Part shown: positions 7,589 to 15,429 of the stretch, piece by piece | How positions within the stretch are numbered: the first letter of the stretch is position 1 | Layout: every line of letters begins with the position of its first letter | Source: Clostridiales bacterium | Lineage (GTDB): Bacteria; Bacillota_A; Clostridia; Saccharofermentanales; Saccharofermentanaceae | DNA: 27,203 nucleotides | NCBI GenBank assembly: GCA_017537905.1 | Contig: JAFYJX010000074.1 | Coordinates: 1 to 27,203 of the forward strand | Direction of reading: 5' to 3' | Program-made: the position numbers and the translations under genes | Notes under the pieces: generated by a model | Seen by the model: the letters and a program-made list of their open reading frames with translations, nothing else | Databases searched by the model: none | Told to the model about the DNA's origin: nothing

Positions 7589-7955
7589 TTGAACGATTTA
7601 ACAAATATTCAGCCACATAACACGGGATGATCCCGATACAGTAACTGAGTATATCGATCCACGAAAAACCAGTTCCGATGATGATCCTTAAGAGTTCATT
7701 CGTGATGCCGAAGCGGTCGCAGAATCCCCACAGCTGCAGGAATTCAACGACGAATGAGAACAGGAGGATTATGGTCGGAAGCACATACCATTTCTTGATC
7801 TTGTAGGGAATTATCGTCCTTACGATCGTGTAGATCAGGATTACGACCAGAACGTCACCTAAGTAGCTTCTGACCCAGCCGTGGGCAAAAAGGCCGATCA
7901 GCACCTCTATGCCGAACAGAATAATTGATAAGATCCCGAATACCAGACGTCTCAT
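7578..7955 (-). CDS. DUF2809-like small membrane protein
   Basis: 125 residues, mostly hydrophobic, with about four membrane helices. The segments YLGDVLVVILIY, EFLQLW and IIIGTGFSWIDILSY match the pattern I recall for DUF2809 (listed in databases as ribosomal maturation YjgA family; the functional basis of that name is unclear). A VanZ-like fold is the alternative. The ATG at 7955 follows AAGGAT at a good distance. It is convergent with the zinc-ribbon gene and divergent from the lipoprotein gene. The role is unknown; it is not obviously linked to its neighbours. Confidence 0.75.
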   Translation of the reverse strand: MRRLVFGILSIILFGIEVLIGLFAHGWVRSYLGDVLVVILIYTIVRTIIPYKIKKWYVLPTIILLFSFVVEFLQLWGFCDRFGITNELLRIIIGTGFSWIDILSYCIGIIPCYVAEYLLNRSNKK

Positions 7956-8027
7956 TTTCGCACCATCCTTTACGGGATATTATAACCCTTCATAAGACAT
8001 CAAAAACCACGCCGCCGTCATTTAATG

Positions 8028-8033
8028 TATAAT
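8028..8033 (+). promoter_or_regulatory. -10 box of the lipoprotein/glycerate kinase unit
   Basis: A perfect TATAAT sits 29 bases before the ATG at 8063. The -35 region is weak. Confidence 0.45.
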
Positions 8034-8062
8034 GACAGCATTAAGCTTCATGGAGAATGAAC

Positions 8063-8623
8063 ATGAGAAGAAGGACGATAGCTTTGGTCTTGCTTGTTTG
8101 CCTTATGCTTTCCGCGGCATCCTGCGGGAAGACTCCTGAAGCGTCCGTAGTTCAGACCAGCCCCACAGCTGGAATCGGTGAGACCACACGCTTGCCGCAG
8201 TCTTTTATGGAAGATGCTTATGTGGAGATCGAACTGTGCGCGGAGGCGGGAACGACCTATACCTTCAAATACGACAGCGACATCTTCGCATATACAGGTC
8301 AGGGCGGAAACTTCTATCTGATAGGAAGCGATCCTACAAAATGTTTTCTCCATGTGGTTATCCAGGACCAGAACAGCGATGCTTTTGATACTGCCAAACA
8401 ATCGCTGGACGGAAAGATAACAAAGGAATTCACACTCGATTCAGGCCGCAAGGCTTTTATCTATTCCACGGATGACGCAAATAATATCCACGTTGTTTTC
8501 GATGCATCAGGCATCACGCCATCAGGCCACGGCCTTATTAATCTCTACATAGGCGCAGTTGATACATGGCCATACTCCGCAGAGCAGATAGCCAATATGG
8601 CAGACAAAGGATTTGCCGCGTGA
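8063..8623 (+). CDS. Putative lipoprotein of unknown function
   Basis: 186 residues. A basic start (MRRRT), a hydrophobic core (about 6-18) and a lipobox-like AASC near residue 21 indicate a type II signal peptide. The mature protein would be anchored to the outer face of the membrane. The remainder is a compact beta-rich domain with no family I recognise, preceded by a short Thr/Pro linker. Of two close ATGs, 8063 is chosen because GGAG then lies 7 bases upstream; for 8057 the spacing is only 1. The stop overlaps the start region of the glycerate kinase frame (1-base gap), so the two are co-transcribed, though no functional link is evident. Confidence 0.8.
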   Translation: MRRRTIALVLLVCLMLSAASCGKTPEASVVQTSPTAGIGETTRLPQSFMEDAYVEIELCAEAGTTYTFKYDSDIFAYTGQGGNFYLIGSDPTKCFLHVVIQDQNSDAFDTAKQSLDGKITKEFTLDSGRKAFIYSTDDANNIHVVFDASGITPSGHGLINLYIGAVDTWPYSAEQIANMADKGFAA

Positions 8624-8624
8624 C

Positions 8625-9734
8625 ATGGCTAAAAGGGTAGTTGTCGCCGTCGATTCATTCAAATGAAGCCTTACCTCACAAGAAGCCGGAGAGGCCGTAA
8701 AACGCGGCATTCTGCGTGCATGTCCTGACGCGAAAGTTACCGTGCTCCCGTTAGCTGACGGCGGCGAAGGAACGATAGATTCGATCGCGCTTTTTGTAGG
8801 CGGAACAACAAAAACCATTCCGGTCTCAGATCCTCTCGGAAGGCAGATCAGAGCATCTTATGTCTACGTTTCTGACAGCAGGACCGCATATATTGAGATG
8901 GCAAAAGCTGCCGGTCTGACACTTCTTAAAGAGCGCGAAAGAGATCCTTATCTGACTACCACATACGGCGTCGGAGAACTCATGAAGGATGCCATCGCAG
9001 GCGGTGCGGAAAAGCTCGTTATCTGCATCGGAGGAAGCGCGACAAACGACGGCGGCGCAGGCATGCTTCAGGCGCTTGGCGCGAAGCTTCTGAATAAGGA
9101 CGGCAATGATATCAGGCCGGGCGCGGCAGGCCTTAAGGACCTTTGCAAAGTTGATTTTTCAGGACTCACAGGACGTGATATTTCGATAGTGGTTGCAAGT
9201 GATGTAACCAATCCTCTGTGCGGACCTGACGGTGCGAGTTTTGTATACGGACCGCAGAAGGGCGCTTCGCAAAAAGCATGTGAACAGATGGATAACTGGC
9301 TTAAAAACTATGCTGAGATCACAGGTTTTGATCCGTATGAGAAAGGCACAGGAGCAGCGGGCGGAATGAGCTTCGCGTTGAAGAATATTCTCGGTGCAGA
9401 ATTGAGATCCGGTGCTGAGATCGTCATGGAGATAACGGGTGCGGAAGACCTCATCCGCGACTGCGACATTGTCGTAACAGGTGAGGGCAGAATAGACAGC
9501 CAGACACTTAACGGCAAGGCGCCTTTTAAGGTGATGAAGACTGCAGAAAAATATGGTAAACCCGTTATCGGAATCTGCGGTGTTACAGGTGACGGATACG
9601 AAGAATGCCTGAAGGCGGGATTTACGAAAATAGCTCCGCTTATTCATCCGGTGATGGAGACAAGCGAAGCAATCGTAAGTGTTGAAGAGACTGTTGAAAG
9701 TTTATTTTCCAATGAAAATGATGGCATCCTTTAG
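8625..9734 (+). pseudogene. Glycerate kinase (GlxK/GarK family) with in-frame TGA at codon 14
   Basis: Read through, the frame gives 369 residues, the normal length for type I glycerate kinases, which phosphorylate D-glycerate with ATP. The conserved N-terminal motif DSFKGSL is encoded as DSFK-TGA-SL, with TGA at 8664-8666 where GGA (Gly) is expected. The rest is intact: LPLADGGEGT, GGSATNDGGAGML and TGEGRIDSQTLNGKAP. The next possible start (GTG, 8742) would lose about 39 residues, including that motif. TGA is the normal stop in neighbouring genes, so a nonsense mutation or a sequencing error is likeliest. The body shows no other decay, so any mutation is recent. The 3' end overlaps a minus-strand relic (9702-9785). 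Confidence 0.85.
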
Positions 9735-9785
9735 ACTGGAAGCCTTTCCTGACTCCAGAAGATACTTCAATTTTGTCAGAATGAA
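9702..9785 (-). pseudogene. C-terminal relic of a further SGKA-tail paralogue
   Basis: On the minus strand, after a stop at 9786-9788, the frame reads FIL-TKLKYLL, then ESGKASSLKDAI, then IFIGK and a TAA (9702-9704). This matches the tail of the protein at 10422-11084 (IKTLLQSGKASSIQEAVAILAK) residue for residue in spacing and end point. It begins inside the last codons of the 9776-10363 gene in another frame and runs antisense through the last 33 bases of the glycerate kinase gene. It is best read as the remains of an extra tandem copy, or of a duplicated tail now frameshifted away from the upstream gene. Confidence 0.65.
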
Positions 9786-10363
9786 TCACGCAGAATATCA
9801 ATAGCTTCCTGCAGGCTTGATGCTGTGCCGGACTGAAGAAATGTTTGCATCTGAGTTACTGCAGAGCCGTTCCTTAAGTTTTCAGGAAGAATGGCTGATG
9901 CTTTTTCGAATTCGTTCTTTTTGTCTTCCAAAGCTGACTTGAGAACAGCAGTATCCTGCTCAATTCTTTCTCTCTTTTTCAAAGTGCTCTTATTGTGTTC
10001 ATCAATGTTCGCATTATTTCTATGGCATAGTTTGCCTGCAATAATGCTGCCTATGATCAGGGCGATGATCGTTGCAATGAAGGCTATGGAAAAGCAAAGG
10101 GGTTCATTATAGTTTATGGCATCGATCATATAGGTGATCATTAAAACCGTATAGCCAATGAGAGGTGCGATTATCAGATACTGCCAGAAAAACCTGAAGA
10201 ACGAATACCTTTTGTAATTCAGCTCTAATGAATCACGGAGCGTGTTTTCGTTATCCGTGATCTGTTCTTCAAGCCTTTCCGCTTCGGAATACTTGTTTAC
10301 GAGGTTTTCCAGAAAATCGATGCTCTCATTCAGAGTCATATCCTGTTCAGATCCGGTGGGCAT
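9776..10363 (-). CDS. SGKA-tail membrane protein lacking the zinc ribbon (paralogue B)
   Basis: 195 residues of unknown function. It starts directly at the helical domain (TLNESIDFLENL), equivalent to residue 38 or so of its tandem paralogue. It then has the marker YSFFRFFWQYL, two membrane helices (about 62-85 and 93-112), a charged coiled-coil region, and the tail FLQSGTASSLQEAIDIL. The cysteine ribbon seen in the two relatives is absent. GGAGGG upstream of the ATG at 10363 shows that this short form is properly initiated, not a mis-called start. It lies 58 bases after paralogue C and probably in the same transcript, so it may form hetero-oligomers with it. Confidence 0.82.
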   Translation of the reverse strand: MPTGSEQDMTLNESIDFLENLVNKYSEAERLEEQITDNENTLRDSLELNYKRYSFFRFFWQYLIIAPLIGYTVLMITYMIDAINYNEPLCFSIAFIATIIALIIGSIIAGKLCHRNNANIDEHNKSTLKKRERIEQDTAVLKSALEDKKNEFEKASAILPENLRNGSAVTQMQTFLQSGTASSLQEAIDILRDSF

Positions 10364-10421
10364 TTCCGCAACCCTCCAAATGAATTACGTTCATTTTATT
10401 ATCTAAATAAGGCAAAAAGAG

Positions 10422-11084
10422 TTACTTAGCAAGGATCGCAACAGCTTCCTGTATGCTTGAAGCTTTTCCTGACTGAAGGAGCGTCTTTATCTGAGTTACT
10501 GATGTGCTCTTTCTTAAGGGTGAGGGGAGCACTTCTGAAGCTTGGGCAAGCTCTCTTTTTTTCGCTGCCAATGTGCTCTTGAGATCAGCGTTATCCTTCT
10601 TCAGTTTTTCTCTCTGATCCCTGGCACGATCGTTGCCTGCAGCTATTGCTTCATTTTCTGTGTCGCGGCGCTTGCCTGCGAGAATGGCTCCTATGATCAG
10701 GACAGCGACCGGAGAAATAAACATCATGGCAAAGAAGAAATACATAACTCCTTCGCTATTCATTGAGATCAGGGCGAGGAAGTCCATGACGAAGAAACTG
10801 ACGGCTGCCCATATCAGATACTTCCAAAAGAACCTGAAGAACGAATAGGATCCGTAATTCAGGCTTAACGGTTTACTGAGTTTTGCATCGTTATCAGAGA
10901 CCTCGCGCTCGAGCTTTTCCACTTCGGCAAACTTGTTCTTGAGATTCTCTATAAAATTAATGCTCTCCGGAAGAGTCATCTCCGGCACTGCAGATGCATT
11001 GTCCGTTTCCACCGGTGCGCCGCACTTGTTGCAGAAAACAGATCCTTCCTTGAGTTCGTTTCCACACTTACTGCAAATCAACAT
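10422..11084 (-). CDS. Zinc-ribbon membrane protein, SGKA-tail family (paralogue C)
   Basis: 220 residues. Layout: N-terminal zinc ribbon (CSKCG, CNKCG, residues 4-22), helical segment TLPESINFIENLKNKF, marker YSFFRFFWKYL, two membrane helices (about 88-112 and 117-140), charged coiled coil, and tail LLQSGKASSIQEAVAIL. It is closest to the next gene downstream, with visible DNA-level identity around the FFRFFW codons, so the pair is a recent tandem duplication. Of two ATGs (11090, 11084) the second is preferred: GGAGG is 9 bases away, against 3 for the first. Function unknown. Confidence 0.84.
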   Translation of the reverse strand: MLICSKCGNELKEGSVFCNKCGAPVETDNASAVPEMTLPESINFIENLKNKFAEVEKLEREVSDNDAKLSKPLSLNYGSYSFFRFFWKYLIWAAVSFFVMDFLALISMNSEGVMYFFFAMMFISPVAVLIIGAILAGKRRDTENEAIAAGNDRARDQREKLKKDNADLKSTLAAKKRELAQASEVLPSPLRKSTSVTQIKTLLQSGKASSIQEAVAILAK

Positions 11085-11210
11085 TTTCATAATCCTCCCT
11101 TAAAGAATTAAGCTCATATTATCATCATTTTTTGACTAAATCATCAATAATCGGGGAAGAACTCCGTAAGGACAAGGGATGGAAGGCACTTTAAGACAGT
11201 AAAATCCGTC

Positions 11211-11239
11211 TTTTCACGCCTGAAAACGCCGAGTATAAT
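11211..11239 (+). promoter_or_regulatory. Promoter with -10 box 6 bases before the start codon
   Basis: TTTTCA (11211-11216), a 17-base spacer and a perfect TATAAT (11234-11239). The normal start point would fall on or near the A of the ATG at 11246, predicting a leaderless mRNA. No ribosome binding site is present. Confidence 0.6.
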
Positions 11240-11245
11240 AGTGTC

Positions 11246-13078
11246 ATGAAAATTTGTGTTTTTATCGGCGACATGTACAGGGATTTTGCTTTGGGTATTC
11301 TAAAGCGATTGGATTACTATGCCCGCGAAAAGGATTACAGGATCGATGTTTTCGGAATCTGTTCAATGCCTACGACGAACCCTCTCCATGTCAACGGTTT
11401 TAAGAGCATATTGTCATTGCCGGACGTTCACGATTACGACGGCGTAATCATGTGCTACGACTCGCTTATCCATGAAGGCGTTGCAAAAGATCTCGTTGAA
11501 GACCTGCTGTCCGACAGTGATGCACCGCCGGTAGTCTGTATCAGAGCGGAGATCCCCGGATTCTACAATGTCGTTCCCGACAACAGGGCATTGATGCATG
11601 ATATTGCGGCACATGTTATTTCCAAGTGCAAGACAAAAGATATCGGATTCGTAACAGGAAGAGACGATCTCGATGACTCTTTCGAGAGACGTCAGGGCTT
11701 CGAAGACGCGATGGCTGAAGCAGGCTGCAAGGTATCCGAGAAGAAGATATTCCACGGCAATTACTGGTCTGACCAGGGCCCCGAGATGGCTGATTTCTTC
11801 ATCAAGAAGAACGGCAAGCTCCCCGAAGCCATCATCTGTTCCAACGACTATGAAGCAATCGCGCTCTGCAACGAGCTCCGTAAGCGCGGATATTCCGTCC
11901 CGCAGGATGTCATGATAAGCGGCGTCGACAATGCCCAGAGTTCAGCTGAACACATACCGTCTATCACAACGATCGAGATCTCAAATGACGAATTCGTTGA
12001 TACTGCGATAGAAGTACTTGAGAAAGTTATTGGCGGCGACAAGCCCGACCTCAATATCTACATTCCCGGAACCATAGTTCTGCGCGAGAGTACCGGTGAC
12101 CTCTTGGTGGAGAGAGATGTTTTCTCTGAGCTTCTGGATCTGTCTGCGACGATATCGATCAATACCGAGAACATGAGAGACTATGTCGTTATCAGCGATC
12201 TTTTCGAGGGCGCGCTCACAAAAGATGCCGGCAAGGAACTGACATTAGAGCAGTTTAAGAGCGTCGAGAGCGTCCGGTCCTGCTATATCTGCAGATACCG
12301 TGAAGAGAACAGAGAGCTTGTCGGTTACTTTACGGGCAGGGGAAAGAATACCGTTAAGAGCATCCCGTACCCCAACGAAAAACTTCTTCCGGATGGATTT
12401 GAAGACGACAAGAAGGGAATGCGCATTCATTTCCCGCTCGCATATAAGAACGAAGTTTACGGCTATCTCGTCATGGTCGTAGATACGAATATGCCGAACT
12501 ACATCAACTTCAAGATCGAGTATCTCCTGACACAGGTTGCCGCGAACATGAACAAGTTCGAGCTCTACGAGAAGCTCTTCGGTATCTCCGACGTCATGAC
12601 GCTCTATATCACCGATCCTCTCACTGAGACTCTGAACAGACGCGGATTCGAAAAGAAGATCTCCGAGAAGTTCGACAAGGACGGCAAGATGATCAAGGAG
12701 CTTGCAGTCGTATCCATCGACATGGATGACCTTAAGATCATTAACGATACATACGGACATAACGCAGGCGACGACGCGATCAAGGAAACCGCGAAGTGCA
12801 TTGATGACGCACTTAACCAGGGCGAGTTCGTTGCGAGAATGGGCGGCGATGAATTCGAAGCAGTTCTCCTGATCACCGAGACCGGAAGAGTAGGAAAGTT
12901 CATAAGGAACGTCAGAAATAACATCAGACAGGTAAACCAGTCAGGCAAATATCCGTTTGAATTATCAGCGAGTATCGGAACCTGCGAAGTCCAGGACTGG
13001 CACGGCGTCGGCGACTCGATGAAGAAAGCCGATAAAGCGATGTATCTCGAGAAAAAGGCAAAGAAAAAAGGCAGATAA
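11246..13078 (+). CDS. LacI-type sensor / GGDEF diguanylate cyclase
   Basis: 610 residues, soluble (no signal peptide or membrane helix). Residues 1-275 form a LacI/periplasmic-binding-type fold (MKICVFIGDMYRDFALGIL, VVPDNRALMHDIAAHVI, GFVTGRDD, AIICSNDYEAIALCNELRKRGYSVP in order), like the sugar-sensing half of LacI repressors but without the HTH. About 300-430 resembles a GAF-like domain. About 445-610 is GGDEF, with the metal segment SIDMDDLKIINDTYGHNAGD (491 onward) and an intact GGDEF at 533-537. The inhibitory RxxD is not seen (NQGE). It likely makes c-di-GMP in response to a cytoplasmic small molecule. The ligand cannot be told. It is monocistronic, with a shared terminator downstream. 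Confidence 0.92.
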   Translation: MKICVFIGDMYRDFALGILKRLDYYAREKDYRIDVFGICSMPTTNPLHVNGFKSILSLPDVHDYDGVIMCYDSLIHEGVAKDLVEDLLSDSDAPPVVCIRAEIPGFYNVVPDNRALMHDIAAHVISKCKTKDIGFVTGRDDLDDSFERRQGFEDAMAEAGCKVSEKKIFHGNYWSDQGPEMADFFIKKNGKLPEAIICSNDYEAIALCNELRKRGYSVPQDVMISGVDNAQSSAEHIPSITTIEISNDEFVDTAIEVLEKVIGGDKPDLNIYIPGTIVLRESTGDLLVERDVFSELLDLSATISINTENMRDYVVISDLFEGALTKDAGKELTLEQFKSVESVRSCYICRYREENRELVGYFTGRGKNTVKSIPYPNEKLLPDGFEDDKKGMRIHFPLAYKNEVYGYLVMVVDTNMPNYINFKIEYLLTQVAANMNKFELYEKLFGISDVMTLYITDPLTETLNRRGFEKKISEKFDKDGKMIKELAVVSIDMDDLKIINDTYGHNAGDDAIKETAKCIDDALNQGEFVARMGGDEFEAVLLITETGRVGKFIRNVRNNIRQVNQSGKYPFELSASIGTCEVQDWHGVGDSMKKADKAMYLEKKAKKKGR

Positions 13079-13113
13079 AAACACCCGCTCCAAACATCGA
13101 AGCGGGCGTTTTC
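13079..13113. terminator. Bidirectional terminator
   Basis: AACACCCGCT (13080-13089) pairs with AGCGGGCGTT (13101-13110) with one mismatch, flanked by A and T runs. It serves both the cyclase gene (+) and the convergent XRE gene (-). Confidence 0.8.
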
Positions 13114-13137
13114 ATTTATGGAAGTTGCGTTAAATTA

Positions 13138-14184
13138 TCAGGCGTATTTCCCATAGTGCGCGATGTCGTTATCCAGAAGATCCATAACGACTTTTTTCTG
13201 TTCATCAGTCAGGTCTTCCTTGTTTATCTCTTCCTTAAATTCGTTATAGAGTCTTATCGCGCCTTCATCGTCACCGGACCTCTTTACTGCAACGAGCTTG
13301 TAGAAAGCAAGGCTCCTTCTGACTCTTAAATAATGGTTCATGTCTATGACTTCCTTTCTCGAAGCATATGCCGTTAAGATATCCTCGCACCATCTGCATA
13401 CCTCGAGCGCCTCATCCTTTTCGCCCCACCATCCGTAATTCTGTGCAATGGTGTTGAGCGCACTTGCGGTAGTATTGAAAAGCACGCCCGAATAATCCGC
13501 GATGTCGCCCTTCATCTTCTCGAATCCGCTCTCGAAAAATGTGAGTTCCACTGCGATTGTTTCCTTGATCCTTCCGTATGCGATGCTCGGCAGGACGTCA
13601 ATGTGGGCCCTCGCATTGTCGAAATCCTTCATGTGGATATAGATCCAGGCGACAGCATAATGTGTCTTCTCGATGAGGACCTTGTCGGTGCAGTGGCTGA
13701 TGAGATAAATGCTCTTGCGGATAGCGTCTTTGTAGATCTTGTCCAGGCGTTCCTTCTCGTCGGCAAAACAGTTCTCGAGGACCGGATCTGCATACATGCT
13801 TAAGTTTGCAACCTCTTCAGCGTAAGTCTTTATGATCTCAAAACATCCGGGATTAAGCGTCGTCTCGGTCATGAGGTATTCTGAGATGCGGAGGGCCTTT
13901 TCAGCTCTGCCTTCGACGCTGTTTTTCAAGCCCTGTACCGTCTCTCTTACCCTCGCGATTATCTCCTCGTTTTCCGAGAGAGAATCGTATCCCAGGAGTG
14001 CGTCAGTGCTTACGCCAAGGACCTGTGCAAGGGGGATCAGCATCGATACATCCGGAAGGCCTGATTCAGATTCCCACTTGCTTACCGCCTGCGGCGTAAC
14101 GCTCAGGAGGTCTGCCAGTTCCTCCTGCGTAAAGCCCTTGTTCTTGCGGAAGACCTTAATGTTGTTTCCTATTGTCTTTGCCAT
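13138..14184 (-). CDS. XRE regulator with helical (TPR-like) C-terminal domain
   Basis: 348 residues. The HTH (about residues 6-60; FTQEELADLLSVTPQAVSKW) is a standard Cro/cI DNA-binding domain. It is followed by some 270 residues of mainly alpha-helical sequence with repeated aromatic/Ala pairs and acidic helices, resembling TPR-type peptide-sensing or protein-binding domains of longer XRE regulators. No transmembrane segment is seen. GGAG lies 8 bases before the ATG at 14184. The 336-bp upstream region carries conspicuous inverted repeats (14333-14423) that could be its operators. The ligand and targets are unknown. Confidence 0.85.
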   Translation of the reverse strand: MAKTIGNNIKVFRKNKGFTQEELADLLSVTPQAVSKWESESGLPDVSMLIPLAQVLGVSTDALLGYDSLSENEEIIARVRETVQGLKNSVEGRAEKALRISEYLMTETTLNPGCFEIIKTYAEEVANLSMYADPVLENCFADEKERLDKIYKDAIRKSIYLISHCTDKVLIEKTHYAVAWIYIHMKDFDNARAHIDVLPSIAYGRIKETIAVELTFFESGFEKMKGDIADYSGVLFNTTASALNTIAQNYGWWGEKDEALEVCRWCEDILTAYASRKEVIDMNHYLRVRRSLAFYKLVAVKRSGDDEGAIRLYNEFKEEINKEDLTDEQKKVVMDLLDNDIAHYGKYA

Positions 14185-14520
14185 ATTGTCATCTCCTAAA
14201 GCAGTTGTGCATGCATCTTAAGCATATGGTATTTCTGTTTATGCGGAATTTCAAACAACGGCCAGTTGAGGAGGACTCAACTCAGGCCGGCCGGAAACCC
14301 GTCCGGGTGTTTTTCGCGCAGGAAAAACGGCATTTGTGCCCCAAAAATCATATATAAATTTTTGGGGTAAAAAACAGGCCTATTTTTGCCCCAAATTTTC
14401 ATATGCGAAAAATGGGGCACAAATACTGCTCTTCCGGACTGCAAATAACAAAAAAAGAAGGCCGCCTGCCAAGAGCAGACAACCTCCTTTGTTAATGGGG
14501 CACTATGAAAACTAAGAATA
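14185..14520. promoter_or_regulatory. Intergenic region with GGGGCA inverted repeats
   Basis: There is no gene in these 336 bases. TTTGTGCCCC (14333-14342) is the exact inverse of GGGGCACAAA (14414-14423). Between them are two AT-rich arms, CCCCAAAAAT/AATTTTTGGGG near 14340-14367 and GCCCCAAATTTT/GAAAAATGGGGC near 14389-14418, so alternative hairpins are possible. AATGGGGCAC recurs at 14494-14503. These look like operator sites for the divergent XRE gene, or a folded RNA. The rest holds the terminator at 14449-14490. Confidence 0.5.
14449..14490 (-). terminator. Terminator of the sigma/anti-sigma operon
   Basis: On the minus strand a stem with imperfect AAGG...CTGC and GCAG...CCTT arms (rc of 14459-14490) ends in a run of T residues (rc of the A run ending near 14456). 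It lies 30 bases after the anti-sigma gene stop. Confidence 0.7.
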
Positions 14521-15429
14521 TCAGCCGATTCCGCCGCCTGCTTCTACTGTGCAGACAACGATCTGGTTAGCTGCATCATAAGTGAGCGTGTAGTTTGCAA
14601 AGCGCGCTCTGTCAGTGGGTTCGAGCTTCATCTCAGGCTCGGGTCCTAACCAGGATGCCTTGTAAACGTCGTTGCCGTCTGAGTCTGTGGTCTTTGTCCA
14701 GAAGCCGTCATAATCAACAGCAGACTGATTATGTTCCTTGCGCTCGTAAGAGATGTAATTGTAAGTGTTCTTAAGGAATCCCTCGAGCTGGTCCGGTGTT
14801 GCCTTGAAGCAGATGACCTGGCCGGAATAGCCTGTTGCGTTGTCGCCGATCCAGTAAGTTACGAAGAAGCCTTCAGAGTACCAGTCGTTAGTGTTGAACT
14901 GGTTAAGAAATTCGTCGTACTGTGAATCCTTCTTGATGTCTAAGAGGTTGTAACCCTTCTGTGCATAGTAGTTTGCATACTTGTTGAGTTCAGCATCTGA
15001 GTAATAGTCTGCTGTAACGGTTACGTTCTTGAAGTATTCGTCTTCTGCCTGGTCCTGGGAAGATACTGCTGCCTCGATCTCTGCCTTTACGGATTCTTCG
15101 ACTTCATCTGTAGGGATGACGCGGTTATCCCTATCTTCGAGTTCCTTGGTCTGGCCGTCTTCTGCGCCTTCAGGGATCTCCATGTGGAAGAATGCTCTTA
15201 CGCTTGCCGAGATCGCTGTTCTTGTTGTCGGGATCGCCATAAGGGTTCCCATTGATAATGCTACTGCGGCTGCTGCGATTCCTACCTTGGCACCTGTGCC
15301 GAGGCGTGTTGTTTTAGCGGGCTTCTGCGGTGCGGAAGCCAGTTCGTTTTCCAATACTTTTCTCATTTCTATTTTCCTGTCTTTATCAATCTGTAATTTT
15401 TCGATAGCTTTGATGTATTCATCCTGCAT
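14521..15429 (-). CDS. Membrane anti-sigma-like protein
   Basis: 302 residues. A short cytoplasmic N-terminus (about 1-45, basic and helical) precedes a single membrane helix (about 48-68, KVGIAAAAVALSMGTLM). An extracytoplasmic domain of about 230 residues follows, acidic and rich in Tyr, Asp and Asn, with no family I recognise. The gene overlaps the ECF sigma gene by 11 bases, and the GGGAGG inside the sigma coding end serves as its binding site, so they are translationally coupled. Partner genes of this layout normally encode the anti-sigma factor. The N-terminus lacks an obvious zinc-binding HxxxCxxC motif, so it is not a ZAS-type anti-sigma. The identity is inferred mostly from context. 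Confidence 0.7.
   Translation of the reverse strand: MQDEYIKAIEKLQIDKDRKIEMRKVLENELASAPQKPAKTTRLGTGAKVGIAAAAVALSMGTLMAIPTTRTAISASVRAFFHMEIPEGAEDGQTKELEDRDNRVIPTDEVEESVKAEIEAAVSSQDQAEDEYFKNVTVTADYYSDAELNKYANYYAQKGYNLLDIKKDSQYDEFLNQFNTNDWYSEGFFVTYWIGDNATGYSGQVICFKATPDQLEGFLKNTYNYISYERKEHNQSAVDYDGFWTKTTDSDGNDVYKASWLGPEPEMKLEPTDRARFANYTLTYDAANQIVVCTVEAGGGIG

Noticed and set aside
8664..8666. TGA read as glycine or selenocysteine (recoding)
   Set aside because: TGA ends many intact genes here (ald, the XRE gene at 5734, the lipoprotein gene), so global reassignment is excluded. No selenocysteine is known at this site.
14449..14490. Perfect ribosome binding site (AAAGGAGGT on the minus strand) at the end of the anti-sigma operon
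   Set aside because: It is part of the terminator stem and no start codon or frame follows.
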